Positions 62,601 through 64,000 of a DNA stretch of 64,000 nt are shown piece by piece. The stretch lies in assembly GCF_965638725.1 (NCBI RefSeq), contig NC_134951.1, positions 28,093,746-28,157,745 of the forward strand. Reading direction: 5' to 3'. The notes below the pieces were generated by a model. That model saw only the letters and a list, made by a program, of their open reading frames with translations, was not told where the DNA came from and did not search any database. This stretch comes from Aptenodytes patagonicus (lineage: Eukaryota; Chordata; Aves; Sphenisciformes; Spheniscidae). The first letter of the stretch is position 1, and each line of letters begins with the position of its first letter. The position numbers and the translations under genes are program-made.

Positions 62601-64000
62601 ATTTAGTAGTGATTCACCATACACACTGTAATGAATAGGTCCTTGTTTTGATTAGAAACAAATTAATTCACTTTTTCCAGAAATAAATCAACAAATTGAT
62701 TAGAATAAATAACCATCATTTGCCACTCAGTCATCTTAACGGGGATTTTCAGTTCTGCCTGGGTTTGCCTTGGCTCCCCTCCAAGCTGACTGTGGCAGCT
62801 CCATGTTCTTTATCAGCGAGATAAGTGGGATGCGATTACTGTTCTCTTTAAATCAAACACTGGACTAAAGTATCAGGCTTGAAATTTCAGCATCTATCTC
62901 TTCTGAATACGGCGTTTTCTTCTGTTGTGCAAACCACAAATGCTCCATGCTGTTTGTACAGCTTTGTCTAACTTTTAAGTACTTGATCTTCATAGAAAAA
63001 GCTTCCAACCGAGGTTTTCTTCCCGATTTCATACTTGGTGAGTCTCATAAGCAAGTGGCTGGATGAAGCTGCTGTTTTGAGATTCCAACACAAAAGTGGT
63101 GTGAACACACTAACTCCCTGAGGTATGATCGCGTTACAAACTGTCGTTAACTTTTTAGGGTGCTTTTTGCTCTCTGCCATCAAGGGCAAAATTCTCACAA
63201 GCTAGAGTGGAGGCAGGTTTTAGGCCCTAACTATGTTTCTAATCAAATTTCACGCATTTTATATTACCAGCAGTTACTTTTCTGCATTTCCTCTTCCTCT
63301 TCTTACATCTCCCTGCAGTGTGCAGTGTTGTAGGCAAATGATTACTTTCTAAGACTGAAGACCTGCACCAACTCACCAAACTTGCAGTGTATTTTAAGAA
63401 CCAGGTTTACCCCAGAGGCAGAACAGATGGTGTCCCACGATAGCAAAATATTTTGTTTCTTGCCAAGTAGAATCCAGGTCAAATAATTAGGAAGTTTTCT
63501 ATGCCATTGCTGTTAGTATGTTTTTCTCTCTCACCATGCTGTTAGTCATCTCAGAGAGAAAATTTGATTGAAGTCAACTCTTGTCAATGCTGCTTACCTT
63601 AGTTACTTGGGATGTGTGCATTTTTATTTGATGTCGTCAATTGGCTGCTAAAGCTTTGATTGCCCTGAGCTGAGAAAATAACAAGCTCTGGGAATCTTGC
63701 CACTATATACTATCTGGTTTGCCCCTATGGCACTGCTAGACAGCTGTCCCTGGCAGCTGCTGGGGCTGCTAATAGGAGACACACAGAGAATTAAAAGGTG
63801 TTTCTGATGAGCAAGTGATAAAGGAGCAGGTAGTTTCAAAATGGGCGGGAAGAAAGAGGTCATTTAACCCAGAGGCACAAATACTCAGCTAACCTACGTG
63901 GGTAGTGCCCATGGGTCCTCCTCAGCCTGTCTCCTCCTTACCAGTGTCTACAGTAGAAGTGGCAATCAGGAGCATCTCGTTTACAACCCTGTGCTTAAAC
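59621..64000. other. Upstream intergenic region of ELOVL5
   Basis: A 15-C run at 60136-60150, a GC-richer patch at 61.3-61.7 kb with a 215-codon plus-strand frame that looks compositional, a MIR-like fragment, and an AT-rich patch at 62.55-62.72 kb. No gene was recognised. In vertebrates GCLC is the next gene on this side, but none of its exons is visible. Confidence 0.6.
62140..62265 (-). repeat. Probable MIR/L2-type fragment
   Basis: gcatttaatttttacc, tattgtaaccctgcgaggcag and aagtgacccagcctaggtagcagcag follow the order of a decayed MIR complement. This is less certain than the other copies. Confidence 0.4.

Noticed and set aside
1..64000. CRISPR arrays, operons, prophage or other prokaryotic systems
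   Set aside because: Nothing of the kind. Repeats, introns and islands show vertebrate nuclear DNA.

Overview
This window is vertebrate nuclear DNA, almost certainly from a bird and probably Neoaves. The reasons are long introns with GT-AG borders, two CpG islands, several CR1 retroposons ending in the typical octamer-like tail, and an LTR of a type I recognise from songbird and other neoavian genomes. There is no prokaryotic-style gene arrangement.

One protein-coding gene is certain and complete: ELOVL5, the ER-membrane elongase of C18-C22 polyunsaturated fatty acids, on the minus strand. Its CpG-island promoter and noncoding first exon lie near 59.2 kb. The start codon is in exon 2 (38148), the coding exons run leftward to a stop at 22779, and the 3' UTR extends to about 20.97 kb. 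Seven coding exons join into one 295-codon frame with matching splice phases. The HxxHH box and the flanking elongase motifs are all present.

From right to left: 59.6-64 kb is upstream intergenic DNA with no gene seen. 58.3-59.6 kb is the ELOVL5 CpG island, with cAMP-response-like sites, a C/EBP-ATF composite site and an X-box-like site. 38.2-59.2 kb is the 21-kb intron 1, holding a 5'-truncated CR1 in sense orientation with an almost open reverse transcriptase frame. 22.8-38.2 kb is the coding body. 4.5-21 kb is intergenic DNA built from layers of old repeats: CR1 pieces, an ERVL-like solo LTR beside an ancient CR1, MIR fragments, and an unidentified 117-bp inverted pair. 3.45-4.35 kb is a second, orphan CpG island with a TATA-like box and a candidate noncoding exon just downstream on the plus strand. 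1-3.4 kb shows no recognisable gene.

I found no undescribed multi-gene system. The items most worth checking are the inverted pair, whose copies differ almost only at one codon position, the orphan CpG island, the C/EBP-ATF site in the ELOVL5 island, and a 226-codon open frame in ELOVL5 intron 6. All coordinates and identities were worked out by eye.
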